Origin: Lysobacterales bacterium
GTDB taxonomy: Bacteria > Pseudomonadota > Gammaproteobacteria > Xanthomonadales > Marinicellaceae
Direction of reading: 5' to 3'
Assembly (NCBI GenBank): GCA_026990095.1
Contig: JALSIL010000285.1
Location: 1 to 17,635, forward strand
Length of the DNA stretch: 17,635 nucleotides
In this document: positions 1-8,314 of the stretch, piece after piece
How positions within the stretch are numbered: the first letter of the stretch is position 1
How the letters are laid out: each line of letters starts with the position of its first letter
Notes under the pieces: generated by a model
What the model saw: only the letters and a program-made list of their open reading frames with translations
What the model was told of the DNA's origin: nothing
Database searches by the model: none
Position numbers and translations under genes: made by a program

Positions 1-1
1 T

Positions 2-220
2 CTACGTGGACGTGAGAAAGGAGTCATACCCAAAATAATTCACGATTATGCCATTTCAGGAGGAATCAAAGAGCACCAAATTATTCATGCCGATGACACC
101 ATCCAAGGAACTCAGAAGGCCTTAGAGTGGGCACAAGAAGGCGACTTATTATTAATACTTGGACTAACTAACCGTGAAGAAATTATTGAATTATTAACTC
201 AAGCATCACAATCGGGTTGA
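2..220 (+). CDS. C-terminal fragment of a Mur ligase / cyanophycin synthetase-like protein (partial, 5' end outside window)
   Basis: An open frame enters from the left edge (codons from base 2) and stops with TGA at 218-220, giving 72 residues. The visible stretch runs from LRGREKGVIPK through a segment reading ALEWAQEGDLLLILG to ASQSG. Known family: this kind of ending, with an RGRE motif, then an ALxWAxxGDLLL segment and a final helix, is what I recall from the C-terminal substrate-ligase domain of Mur ligase family and cyanophycin-synthetase-like enzymes, which form amide bonds using ATP. The ATP-binding and central domains are not in the window, so the reaction and substrate cannot be assigned. 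The last 22 bases overlap the 3' end of the convergent isomerase gene. The frame being protein-coding is fairly sure; the family name is a recognition from a short tail. Confidence 0.55.
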   Translation, partial: LRGREKGVIPKIIHDYAISGGIKEHQIIHADDTIQGTQKALEWAQEGDLLLILGLTNREEIIELLTQASQSG

Positions 221-840
221 TTTTCAGGTATTGCATCTATAAAAACCTGTTGAGTTAAACAGTAATTATTAATCTTTTCAATCAATGGATAATCATCTAA
301 TGGAACATTAAATCTATTAGCATTATAGACTTGTGCCACTAAAAATATATCGGCAACCGTCACCGTGTTTGCGAAACAAAATTGCCCTGCACTGTTTGTT
401 AATTGTTTTTCTATTGCTGTAAATCCTGTATGAATCCAATGAGCATACCACTTGTCCACTTGTTCTTGCTGCCACGATTGGCTCTTTAGATACTTCAAGA
501 CCCGTAAATTGTTTAGCGGATGAATATCACAAGCAATGGAAAGAGCCATGGCTTTTGCTTGTGCTTTTTCAATTGCATCGGATGGATATAAACTCACAGT
601 TGGATACATCTGCTCAAGGTAGTCAATTATGGCTAATGATTGCGTTAAGATTTGCCCACCTTGAACTTCTAATGCAGGGACTAAAGATTGAGGATTGAGT
701 GATTTGTATTTGTCATGAAGATGCTCGCCTCCCTCCTTAACCAGATGAACCGCTTCATAGTCATAATCCAGTTGTTTCATATTTAAGGCGATTCGCACCC
801 GATAAGCCGCTGTACTGCGCCAATAACTGTATAATTTCAT
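199..840 (-). CDS. maiA: Maleylacetoacetate isomerase (zeta-class glutathione S-transferase)
   Basis: 213 residues, the usual length of the family. The enzyme isomerises maleylacetoacetate to fumarylacetoacetate with glutathione in tyrosine/homogentisate breakdown, in the cytosol. The N-terminal thioredoxin-like domain has the glutathione-site motif RSTAAYRVRIAL (residues 8-19), the cis-proline segment NPQSLVPAL and the QSLAIIDYLE glutathione-binding helix. The all-helical C-terminal domain carries HPLNNLRVLKYL, characteristic of the zeta class. As in many bacterial members, Ala stands where the animal enzymes have the SSC cysteine. No other homogentisate-pathway gene is in the window. It lies 33 bases downstream of the S8 protease gene on the same strand, with no clear Shine-Dalgarno. 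Its 3' end overlaps the convergent upstream gene by 22 bases. A general GST is the alternative, but the zeta motifs make MaiA likely. Confidence 0.88.
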   Translation of the reverse strand: MKLYSYWRSTAAYRVRIALNMKQLDYDYEAVHLVKEGGEHLHDKYKSLNPQSLVPALEVQGGQILTQSLAIIDYLEQMYPTVSLYPSDAIEKAQAKAMALSIACDIHPLNNLRVLKYLKSQSWQQEQVDKWYAHWIHTGFTAIEKQLTNSAGQFCFANTVTVADIFLVAQVYNANRFNVPLDDYPLIEKINNYCLTQQVFIDAIPENQPDCDA

Positions 841-873
841 TAATTAACCAATTTTTAAAAAACTTTTGTTAGT

Positions 874-3153
874 TTAATTTTCAAAACCATCTTTATATAT
901 TAAACCAACATCTACAAATTCTTTACAGTTATAACAAACCAATGCAAAATCTTGTGCTGGTACTCCTGGACTATGAGGGTTTAATGCATCAGCTGCTATA
1001 TTTGCTGCTAAAACAGATAAAGTAAACGCGGCTCCATTATGCTGAGTTGGTTTGATGAATAATGCTTCCATATTATTTTTTTCATCAACAGTACCACCAG
1101 TTGTTGAAAATCCATCAGTTCCAAAGACATTGCCCCGATAAGAAGCAGAGCTGGTTATTACAGTTAAATCCAAATCATTAACCCAAGCTGGAGTTGTCCC
1201 ACCAAGACCAGCACCAGGAGCATCAGTCCAAACTAACATAACCCTGAGTTCTTTTGATGGATCGTCTGCAACTAACTCTTGATTCCATGTCTCACCTGTT
1301 GCGGTAAATATTGTTTGTTGATCATAAAACCTAACTTGATTTACTGGATTGATAACCTTATCCAGATCAACTCGACCCCACCCTTGTTTCCTATCAGGGG
1401 GATGCCCCATTATGAGCCCATCTGCATCTTGAAAACCATTTAAATCTTTTGCAACAGCAGTAAAAGTTGCCTTGACAAGTGCAGGACTGGGATCAACTGA
1501 GAATGTATTTCGATACCATTGCCAAAATAAAGCTACTGACCCAGAAATTACTGGAGATGCCATAGAAGTACCGCATAAAAAGCCATAACCCGTAGAACTA
1601 TTGGGAGCATCTGTAGAACATCCTGGAGCGACAATATGAGGAATCAACCTACCATCACAAGCTGGACCATGTGCACTATTTGATGAAATATCAAAAATTT
1701 CTGGTATTTGGCTACCGCCACTTATTTGTAATTTTGTTGACCCTACTGCAAATAAGTTTTTTGCTTCGTCAGGAGAACCTAATGAACTTGGATTACAACT
1801 TCCTCCACCATCTCCACCACCATTCATGATTGACCAAACAGCAAGTATAGGCTGTGAACCGACAGTATCAGGATCAGCATCTCTGCTAATCATATCGATT
1901 TCCATAGTGGGTATATCATACCCTTGAGGAGTTCCTGTAGGACCCCATGAGTTGTTGGTTAACTGCACTCCGCTAACTGCAGAATCTTTAAAAATTGACA
2001 ACATACCTCCTGCAACCATTCCTCCAGGTCCTGCTCCTAATAAGGGAGAATACAATTGCTCAACAATACTTACACCTGGAGCCACTCCTTGTCCTCTTAA
2101 AAAACCGTTGCTATCAACCACCCCTGATGCTGCAGAACCACCGATTGCACCAGCAACATGCGTACCATGGCTGCTCGTTGAACTACCACAACTAGGACCT
2201 AAACCAATACACGCACTCATGTTGTCAGTTAAATCTGGATGGTTTTCAAAAATTCCTCCATCTACTACGCCAACTTTTATACCAGTCCCATCAAGCCCAG
2301 TAGGAGTTAGCCAATCTTGATAACCTGGAAAAATTGCGTTAGAACCGTCATAGTTTCCAACTATTGACTGTTGACTCATCTCTCCTCGAGCACCAGCATC
2401 TTGAGAAATTTTCTGAACCGTAAGAATTCCAGCTATTTTAGACAGTTCTGAATATAAATTCCCTGCTACTTTAAATGTTATTACATCGAAGTTCACATCA
2501 ACATTGCGTACTTTAAGAACGGTTGCACCAATGTTCTTCATTTTGGTAGTTGTTTCTTGCAATTCTTTTTTATACACTAAAGCCATACTTTGAGTTTGTA
2601 CTGAGGGTAAGTGTCTATTATTTCCTTGAACTCTGAATGCTGAATAAAAATATCCGTTCCAACGTACAAAAGATAGTGGTTTTATGTTTTCAAGGGCTTG
2701 TGAGTTAGTCCAAACAATATACGAAAATGGAGCAAGAGCTTTTAGAGGTTTAATATTTAAATCTTGTAAGTTAATTAACCACTCTGGCTTTATAGGACCA
2801 TTAAACTGTACAATAAAAAATCCATTTATGTTAGTTGCTATATCATTAAACCACAATGCATCAGATGGGATTGATTGTAATGGATCAAATGAAACAGTAT
2901 CTAATCGAAAATAAAATGGATCTATGTATTCAGTTACTTTACTATAGTCAGTTGATAATAGTGGCTCAGAAATTGATTTTTCGACCCAAATAAAACTTCC
3001 ATAATTTAAACTTTTTGAAGACATTTTACTTAATAAATTCTGGCCTGGTTGTTCTATTCGCAACCATGTTTTAGTTTGAATTTCACAAACACCGCTGACA
3101 GAATACATTGCTAACAATATAGTTGCAAATGTAATTAATTGAAGTTTTCTCAT
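874..3153 (-). CDS. Secreted subtilisin-family (S8, KP-43-like) serine protease with C-terminal DGFE tag
   Basis: 759 residues. Residues 1-23 are a Sec signal peptide (basic MRK start, hydrophobic core, then GVC). Residues about 25-255 look like an inhibitory propeptide/accessory region without a recognised motif. The peptidase domain (about 285-600) holds the S8 triad: Asp298 in VGVVDGG, His329 in HGTHVAG and Ser530 in GTSMASP. Asn444 is the probable oxyanion-hole residue. Residues about 605-715 form a beta domain with LRVMLVWTDAPG and WVNDLDLTV, the pattern seen after the catalytic domain in KP-43-type subtilases. The protein ends CYNC...LIYKDGFEN, sharing YKDGFE-type chemistry with the neighbouring protease. 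The start is supported by AGGAAT eight bases upstream (3162-3167). An intrinsic terminator lies between this gene and the protease gene upstream, so it probably has its own transcript or depends on read-through. Extracellular protein degradation is the likely role. Confidence 0.93.
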   Translation of the reverse strand: MRKLQLITFATILLAMYSVSGVCEIQTKTWLRIEQPGQNLLSKMSSKSLNYGSFIWVEKSISEPLLSTDYSKVTEYIDPFYFRLDTVSFDPLQSIPSDALWFNDIATNINGFFIVQFNGPIKPEWLINLQDLNIKPLKALAPFSYIVWTNSQALENIKPLSFVRWNGYFYSAFRVQGNNRHLPSVQTQSMALVYKKELQETTTKMKNIGATVLKVRNVDVNFDVITFKVAGNLYSELSKIAGILTVQKISQDAGARGEMSQQSIVGNYDGSNAIFPGYQDWLTPTGLDGTGIKVGVVDGGIFENHPDLTDNMSACIGLGPSCGSSTSSHGTHVAGAIGGSAASGVVDSNGFLRGQGVAPGVSIVEQLYSPLLGAGPGGMVAGGMLSIFKDSAVSGVQLTNNSWGPTGTPQGYDIPTMEIDMISRDADPDTVGSQPILAVWSIMNGGGDGGGSCNPSSLGSPDEAKNLFAVGSTKLQISGGSQIPEIFDISSNSAHGPACDGRLIPHIVAPGCSTDAPNSSTGYGFLCGTSMASPVISGSVALFWQWYRNTFSVDPSPALVKATFTAVAKDLNGFQDADGLIMGHPPDRKQGWGRVDLDKVINPVNQVRFYDQQTIFTATGETWNQELVADDPSKELRVMLVWTDAPGAGLGGTTPAWVNDLDLTVITSSASYRGNVFGTDGFSTTGGTVDEKNNMEALFIKPTQHNGAAFTLSVLAANIAADALNPHSPGVPAQDFALVCYNCKEFVDVGLIYKDGFEN

Positions 3154-3184
3154 ATCTAATAATTCCTAATTTAAAGCCATATTA

Positions 3185-3212
3185 AAAAAACGGCTAATAA
3201 AAGCCGTTTTTT
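3185..3212 (-). terminator. Intrinsic terminator of the S1 protease gene (near-symmetric hairpin)
   Basis: A stem CGGCT (3191-3195) / AGCCG (3202-3206) with a six-base loop is extended by six A-T pairs, A-tract 3185-3190 against T-tract 3207-3212. Read on the - strand it is a hairpin followed by a U run, 31 bases past the stop of the gene at 3243-6005 and ahead of the S8 protease start. A- and T-tracts on both sides mean it could work in either direction. A perfect 10-bp tandem duplication, AATTAATAAC twice (3220-3239), sits between the stop codon and the hairpin. Confidence 0.8.
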
Positions 3213-3242
3213 ATCTTACAATTAATAACAATTAATAACTAT

Positions 3243-6005
3243 TTATTCAAAGCCATCTTTAAAGAAAGCTTGGTTAATAGCTGTTTGAGTAGAAGCAGCA
3301 CTGTTGTAGGTTGTCGCATCTACCGGATTAGTCATAGTTGCAGTAGCCGTATTGTCAATTGAACCGCCCGCATCAATATCACCTTGAACCACGGTGTAAG
3401 TATAGTCTGTACAAGTAGCAATTGCACCTGGTGCTAATGTCGTTGGAGTACAAGTCAATACACCTGCCATTGTGTCATTGACAACCAAAGTATCTAATGC
3501 CACATCTCCTGTATTTTCCACGCTGACACTAAAGGTAATCACATCATTTAAATCCGCTTCACCAATATAACCTGTATCTGTTGTGAGTGTAGCGGTTTTA
3601 GTTAATGTGATTTCTGGAACAAGAACAACTGCATAATTAGGTACGATACAAAATTCATCTATACTACCTGTATCTATGTTTGCATTATCACTGACATGCA
3701 ATACCCAATCACCAGCAAATTCAGCTCCAACGTATGGTGTTAAAGGTTGTTCTGGCTTTAATATTCCACCAATTCCAGGCGAGGTTGAGGCACAAGCCGT
3801 TTCTACAGGAGTTGTACTGTTGTCATCAAATACCACATCAATACCGTCTTGACCACATGAATTACCACCTGGTCTATCCATTAAAGTAACAGAGTTGCCT
3901 AAATGATTTAATGTAAATATTAAATCTCCAGGATAAGTATGCCCAGATTTAACACTTGCAGTAATAGAATCTAAAGTTCCCATAGCTGCCACACTGAGAG
4001 TAACATCAACACCAGCTGCATTATTATCAGGAATTGCCACTGGCACGGAGGTACAAAAAACTTCTACCGTAGTAAAACTAAAGACACTAGATTCTACATC
4101 TGCACCATTACAAGCAGATTGAGTAGCAACTTTCCAGTACAATTGTGTTGCACCTGGCAAACCTGATGCTACAAAAGAATTACCAGTAACAGTTTCATCA
4201 ATTAATAAGGTTGAAAAGCCTGGATCTGTAGAAACCATTAAACGATAACTGGTTGCATTTGCATCCGCAGCCCAACTAAAGGTTGGTGTAAGTGCAACAT
4301 TAGTTGCAGAATTTGCAGGTGCAGATAATGATACTGCTGAAGTGGTTCCAGAAGAGTATAAAACACTTAATTCAACATTTGCAGAAACTGGTATTCCTCC
4401 ATCAACCCCATCACCTTGAATCGTCAAAGTAGCTAAGCCTGTTGTTCCACCCGCAAGAACATCAAATGTAAATGGGGAAGAACCTGGCGTTGGATTTATT
4501 GGGTTTGTTGCAAACGTAAAATTGCTAACATAAGAAGGTAAGGCTGAAGATGAGAGTGTCACGGAACCTACAAATGGAGGACTAACACCAACATCAACCG
4601 TCGTTCCAACAGCTGTATCACCACTACATACTGCGATTAAAGGGTCTTGAAGTGTTAATGAAAATGGGTTTGGATTTGAGCCAGCAATAGAGTCTACACC
4701 TGTGTTACTTGGATCTAACCATGTTTTCAAGTTAGATGCAGCACCACTGCCATCATCCCATGCCTCAGATACTTTACCGTAACAATCCATAGTTATACTA
4801 CTACAAGAAGCCGTTCCACCTGATAAAAATCCAACTAACAAATGAGTATCGGGATCCCACAAACCAGAACCCGATGAACCTGGTTCAGTAGTACCATCTT
4901 CCCAATTATCAACTTGCCAATGAGAGTTTACACCGCCAGTTCCTATGCAACTATTAATAGTAGTTAATGCATCTGTATTAAAACTAATGGCTTTTTCATC
5001 AACTCCTGGGTGATGAATACCTACACTCCCATTTGGAGTTACACCTGATTTATCCCATCCTGCCCAGTAGACGTTATAATCTTCTGGTGGTGTACTGGCA
5101 AGTTCAACAAGGCTAACATCTACATTTGTACGACTTGCTCTAAAAAATGCTCCACTAACTGTATCTATTCTTGAACCTCCACTTAAGTCTCCACAATTGA
5201 CCGATTCGTAATTCCATATTGTAACCATTGTCGCAGCATTTCCTGCTGATATATTACAATGTGCAGCAGTTAAAAAATATGGAGTAAAGCTTCTATCCGC
5301 ATCCATAACCATTGTTCCACTACAAGTGTCTGAGCCATTTAGAGTATACGCTGCTACAGATCTAATTTCATCTCTCCAAGGGTCACCAACTGGACAAACA
5401 ACATCGTTATTACAAGCACCTTGTTTTGGAATTAAACCATCTCCATTATAACGCTTAAATACATCTCTAAACCCAGTTGACACCTTTGTTAATTCAAGTT
5501 CTATATTTTTTGACACATTTTCAGGAACAAACAATTCAATCGCCACGTCGCCTCCAGGCAAAGGAGCTGACCAGAATTGATTATATTCTCTATTGTCTTT
5601 ATAAGTGTAAGGGCCATCATAATAAACTGGATCATCTGCAAAGCTGATAAAATAAAGTTCGGCACCTTTTGGCAAGTGAAACTTTGTAAAACCAAAGTTT
5701 ATATCGGTAGCATTTTCTGATTGAAACCTCAAGTTCCAGATTTTACCACCAGGGGCTTTTGTCCATTTACCATGAGTTGTTAAGTCAATTTTAGTCACAT
5801 TCGGTATTGCAAATGTTACGGGTTTAGACTCATAGGCTTTAGGTTGATATTTCTTTAAGGAAGCTCTTATATCAACTGGGTTTAGTTGATACAACTCCAT
5901 CAAATCCTTATTTACCAGATTGAATTGTTGACTAACTGGTTCCTTTCCAAGTCTAGCTCCTGCTATATTTGTAACGATTAATAAAATTATAATAATTTTA
6001 TTCAT
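3243..6005 (-). CDS. Secreted S1 serine protease, lysyl endopeptidase-like, with P domain, DUF11-type repeat domain and DGFE tag
   Basis: 920 residues. Residues 1-17 are a signal peptide. After a propeptide region (about 18-195) a chymotrypsin-fold domain (about 200-435) shows His249 in FLTAAHC, Asp296 in NVDVSLVEL and Ser378 in GSSGSGLWD. The HHPGVDEKAISF segment (331-342) and abundant cysteines resemble Achromobacter protease I/lysyl endopeptidases. Lys specificity is not proven. Downstream are a beta region (about 445-550), a fibronectin-III-like domain (about 560-645), a proprotein-convertase P domain (about 650-787, with YPGDLIFTLNH and EFAGDWVLHVSD) and a DUF11/DUF7507-like conserved-repeat domain (about 797-905, with VSVENTGDVALDTLVVND). 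The protein ends AFFKDGFE. AGAGAGGT (6011-6018) five bases upstream is the strongest Shine-Dalgarno in the window and fixes the start. The mosaic suggests a large secreted or surface-held protease. Confidence 0.93.
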   Translation of the reverse strand: MNKIIIILLIVTNIAGARLGKEPVSQQFNLVNKDLMELYQLNPVDIRASLKKYQPKAYESKPVTFAIPNVTKIDLTTHGKWTKAPGGKIWNLRFQSENATDINFGFTKFHLPKGAELYFISFADDPVYYDGPYTYKDNREYNQFWSAPLPGGDVAIELFVPENVSKNIELELTKVSTGFRDVFKRYNGDGLIPKQGACNNDVVCPVGDPWRDEIRSVAAYTLNGSDTCSGTMVMDADRSFTPYFLTAAHCNISAGNAATMVTIWNYESVNCGDLSGGSRIDTVSGAFFRASRTNVDVSLVELASTPPEDYNVYWAGWDKSGVTPNGSVGIHHPGVDEKAISFNTDALTTINSCIGTGGVNSHWQVDNWEDGTTEPGSSGSGLWDPDTHLLVGFLSGGTASCSSITMDCYGKVSEAWDDGSGAASNLKTWLDPSNTGVDSIAGSNPNPFSLTLQDPLIAVCSGDTAVGTTVDVGVSPPFVGSVTLSSSALPSYVSNFTFATNPINPTPGSSPFTFDVLAGGTTGLATLTIQGDGVDGGIPVSANVELSVLYSSGTTSAVSLSAPANSATNVALTPTFSWAADANATSYRLMVSTDPGFSTLLIDETVTGNSFVASGLPGATQLYWKVATQSACNGADVESSVFSFTTVEVFCTSVPVAIPDNNAAGVDVTLSVAAMGTLDSITASVKSGHTYPGDLIFTLNHLGNSVTLMDRPGGNSCGQDGIDVVFDDNSTTPVETACASTSPGIGGILKPEQPLTPYVGAEFAGDWVLHVSDNANIDTGSIDEFCIVPNYAVVLVPEITLTKTATLTTDTGYIGEADLNDVITFSVSVENTGDVALDTLVVNDTMAGVLTCTPTTLAPGAIATCTDYTYTVVQGDIDAGGSIDNTATATMTNPVDATTYNSAASTQTAINQAFFKDGFE

Positions 6006-6074
6006 TTTATACCTCTCTCTTTTTAAATTTTAAAAAATTCATTTCCAATAAACAAGTATTTGAAATTTTTCAGA

Positions 6075-6104
6075 ATTATATCAGATAATTACACTAGTTA
6101 TACC
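6075..6104 (-). promoter_or_regulatory. Candidate promoter of the S1 protease gene
   Basis: On the - strand a perfect TATAAT -10 box (plus-strand ATTATA at 6075-6080) lies about 70 bases upstream of the protease start, in the AT-rich ffh-protease gap. Seventeen to eighteen bases further upstream I see only a poor -35 (GTATAA/GGTATA), so strength is uncertain. There is no GC-rich terminator after ffh in this gap, so read-through from ffh is also possible. Confidence 0.3.
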
Positions 6105-6120
6105 GAAATTTACTTTTTTT

Positions 6121-7479
6121 TCACGTTCCCATTCCACCAGGCATTTTACCGCCCATGCGTTTCATCATGCGCATCATGCCTTTACCTGAGAATTTTTTCA
6201 TCATTTTTTGCATTTGATTAAACTCTTTGAGTGTGCGCGTAACATCTTGAATAGTGTTGCCTGAACCTTGTGCGATGCGGCGTTTTCTTGAGCCTTTTAT
6301 CAGTTGTGGGAATTTTCGTTCCTTTTTTGTCATGGAATTAACAATGGCAATTTTCTTAATGGTTAATTTGTCATTAACTTGACTTTTAACCGAATCGGGT
6401 AAGTTGCCCATGCCTGGTAGTTTATCCATCATTGCGGACATACCGCCCATGTTTTGCATTTGTTCGAGTTGCTCTTTAAAATCCATCAGAGAAAAACGCT
6501 GCCCTTTTTGCACTTTTTTGGCTAGTTTGTCCGCTTTTTTCTTATCAACCTTACGCTCAATCTCTTCAACCAGAGTTAAGACATCGCCCATTCCTAAAAT
6601 ACTGGATGCAATACGGTCAGGATGGAACGGCTCTAAAGCTTCCATCTTTTCGCCAACACCCATAAATTTAATGGGTTTACCAACAATATTTCGTACTGAT
6701 AACGCCGCACCACCACGCGCATCACCATCTAATTTGGTTAGTATAACACCAGTAAGTTTTAACACCTCACCAAAGGCTTTGGCTGTATTTGCCGCATCTT
6801 GTCCCGTCATGGCATCAACCACAAATAAAGTTTCAATGGGATTCAAGCTTGTTTGCATGCTCTTAATTTCAGCCATCATGGCATCATCAACGGCTAAACG
6901 TCCTGCTGTATCGACGATTAATACATCAAAAAATCCTTTTTTTGCTGCTGCAATAGCATTTTGACCAATAGAAACTGGATCATCTATAACCGATGAGGGG
7001 AAAAAAGTAGCACCAACTTGATCGGCAACGGTTTGCAGTTGTTCAATAGCTGCTGGACGATATACATCAGCACTCACAACCATGACTTTTTTCTTTTCTC
7101 TTTCAATTAAATACTTAGCAAGTTTAGCAGTCGATGTGGTTTTACCTGCCCCTTGAAGACCTGCCATTAAGATAACCGCTGGAGGTTGTGCAGATAAATT
7201 TAAGCCTTCACTAGTTGAGCCTAATGTATTGGTCAATTCTTCTTTTACAATTTTAATTAAGACTTGATCGGGCTGCAAACTGGTTAATACGTCTTCGCCA
7301 ATGGCACGGGTTTTAACTTGTTCAATAAATTCTTTTACTACAGGCAAAGCCACATCTGCCTCAAGTAAGGCAATGCGCACTTCCCGCAGGGCATCTTTGA
7401 TATTATCTTCAGTTAAAGTGGCTTGTCCTTTTATCTTTTGTATTGATTTAGCTAAATTGTCTTTTAAATTATCAAACAT
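6121..7479 (-). CDS. ffh: Signal recognition particle GTPase Ffh (SRP54)
   Basis: 452 residues, typical length. Ffh binds 4.5S RNA and hydrophobic signal sequences on nascent chains and delivers ribosomes to FtsY at the inner membrane. The N domain (1-90) has ALREVRIALLEADVALPVV. The G domain (about 95-295) has the P-loop GLQGAGKTT (107-115), DVYRPAAIEQL (138-148), DTAGRL (190-195), and TKLDGDARGGA (248-258). The M domain (about 296-452) contains the RNA-binding SGSGNTIQDV-type segment preceded by GSRKRRIAQ and a methionine-rich tail with MMRMMKRMGGKMPGGMG. Divergent from ypjD across 87 bases, the familiar arrangement of this locus. No strong Shine-Dalgarno is visible. A 60-74% range of shadow frames overlaps it on the other strand but this frame is unambiguous. 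Confidence 0.99.
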   Translation of the reverse strand: MFDNLKDNLAKSIQKIKGQATLTEDNIKDALREVRIALLEADVALPVVKEFIEQVKTRAIGEDVLTSLQPDQVLIKIVKEELTNTLGSTSEGLNLSAQPPAVILMAGLQGAGKTTSTAKLAKYLIEREKKKVMVVSADVYRPAAIEQLQTVADQVGATFFPSSVIDDPVSIGQNAIAAAKKGFFDVLIVDTAGRLAVDDAMMAEIKSMQTSLNPIETLFVVDAMTGQDAANTAKAFGEVLKLTGVILTKLDGDARGGAALSVRNIVGKPIKFMGVGEKMEALEPFHPDRIASSILGMGDVLTLVEEIERKVDKKKADKLAKKVQKGQRFSLMDFKEQLEQMQNMGGMSAMMDKLPGMGNLPDSVKSQVNDKLTIKKIAIVNSMTKKERKFPQLIKGSRKRRIAQGSGNTIQDVTRTLKEFNQMQKMMKKFSGKGMMRMMKRMGGKMPGGMGT

Positions 7480-7495
7480 GAGTTATTCTTTTCAC

Positions 7496-7524
7496 TTGGT
7501 ATTTTTGAAGTGCTTCATTATAAT
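7496..7524 (+). promoter_or_regulatory. Candidate promoter for ypjD-corB
   Basis: TTGGTA (7496-7501), a 17-base spacer and a perfect TATAAT (7519-7524) form a plausible sigma70 promoter. Transcription would start near 7531, about 36 bases before the ypjD ATG. The -10 lies in the palindrome CATTATAATG (7516-7525), shared with the opposing ffh promoter. Confidence 0.5.
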
Positions 7525-7546
7525 GCTTGGTATGACTAAATCACAA
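7517..7546 (-). promoter_or_regulatory. Candidate promoter for ffh
   Basis: On the - strand TTGTGA (plus TCACAA, 7541-7546), an 18-base spacer and TATAAT (plus ATTATA, 7517-7522) precede ffh by about 38 bases. The -10 box overlaps that of the opposite promoter inside one palindrome. Confidence 0.45.
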
Positions 7547-7566
7547 TCAAATTTAAAACAAAATTT

Positions 7567-8313
7567 ATGCTTGGCTTAATCCTTATCTCTGCATTATTCT
7601 ATATTTTATGGACAACTCCGTTTAAAAAAGCAGCCATTAGCCATTATTCGGGTATTGTTGCGTGGGTTTTCCATGCTGTAATTTGTTACAACAGTTTATT
7701 TGATGAAAATGGCTGGATGCTCAATATTTCAAATTCAATCTTGTTAGTCTCTTGGCTTGCTGTACTTGTCGTGTTATTTTTCAAACTTAAAAGTCAGTGG
7801 ATTAAAATACCCATAACATTTTTTGTATTATCCTCATTTCTACTTATTAAGAATCAACAAGCCACCCAACCCCACAAAGAATTCTCATGGCAATTAGACT
7901 TACATATTAGTTTATCTATGCTAGCTTATGCCATTTTAGTCGTTGCCACATTATTTGCTATTTCACTTTGGGTGCATATTAAAAAGATTAAAAATTCACA
8001 ATTTGATGGTCCAAACATCATGTCAGTGATGGATGAAGAAAAGAAACTCTTTCAACTGATTATATTGGGTTGGTTGATATTAACAACTTCGTTGTTATCA
8101 GGTGTAATTTTTATTGATGATTTTATGGCACAACATTTAGGACATAAAGTTGTGTTCTCTCTGTTGGCTTGGTTAACTTTTGGTTTGTTAATTTTGGGAC
8201 GTTTAAGTAAAGGTTGGCGTGGTGAAAAACTCATTATTTTGACCATAATTGGCATGTTTTCCCTTGCTACTGGTTATTTGGGCAGTAAAATTGTAATGGA
8301 ATGGATTTTGTAG
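7567..8313 (+). CDS. ypjD: CcsA/YpjD-family inner membrane protein (cytochrome c assembly family)
   Basis: 248 residues and roughly eight hydrophobic membrane segments from residue 1 to the end, with short charged loops (for example HIKKIKNSQFDG and SVMDEEKK around 137-160). Known family: YpjD resembles CcsA/CcmC haem-handling proteins, but its own function is not established. The conserved histidines expected of that fold can be seen as His113 in DLHISLSMLAYA and His193 in HKVVFSLLAW, with His36 as a further candidate. Position between divergent ffh and corB matches the E. coli-type gene order, which supports the assignment more than sequence alone. The start has no visible Shine-Dalgarno (an A/T-rich leader). 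Its TAG stop is one base from the corB ATG, so the two are probably co-transcribed and translationally coupled. Confidence 0.85.
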   Translation: MLGLILISALFYILWTTPFKKAAISHYSGIVAWVFHAVICYNSLFDENGWMLNISNSILLVSWLAVLVVLFFKLKSQWIKIPITFFVLSSFLLIKNQQATQPHKEFSWQLDLHISLSMLAYAILVVATLFAISLWVHIKKIKNSQFDGPNIMSVMDEEKKLFQLIILGWLILTTSLLSGVIFIDDFMAQHLGHKVVFSLLAWLTFGLLILGRLSKGWRGEKLIILTIIGMFSLATGYLGSKIVMEWIL

Positions 8314-8314
8314 C

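Noticed and set aside
1952..2320. 122-codon frame on + within the S8 protease region
   Set aside because: Pro/Thr-rich antisense of the catalytic domain, which carries the His and Asp motifs of the real protein on -.
6404..6964. 186-codon open frame on + opposite ffh
   Set aside because: It is the antisense of the G and M domains of a certain ffh gene; the product is Ser/Pro/Cys-rich with no domain.
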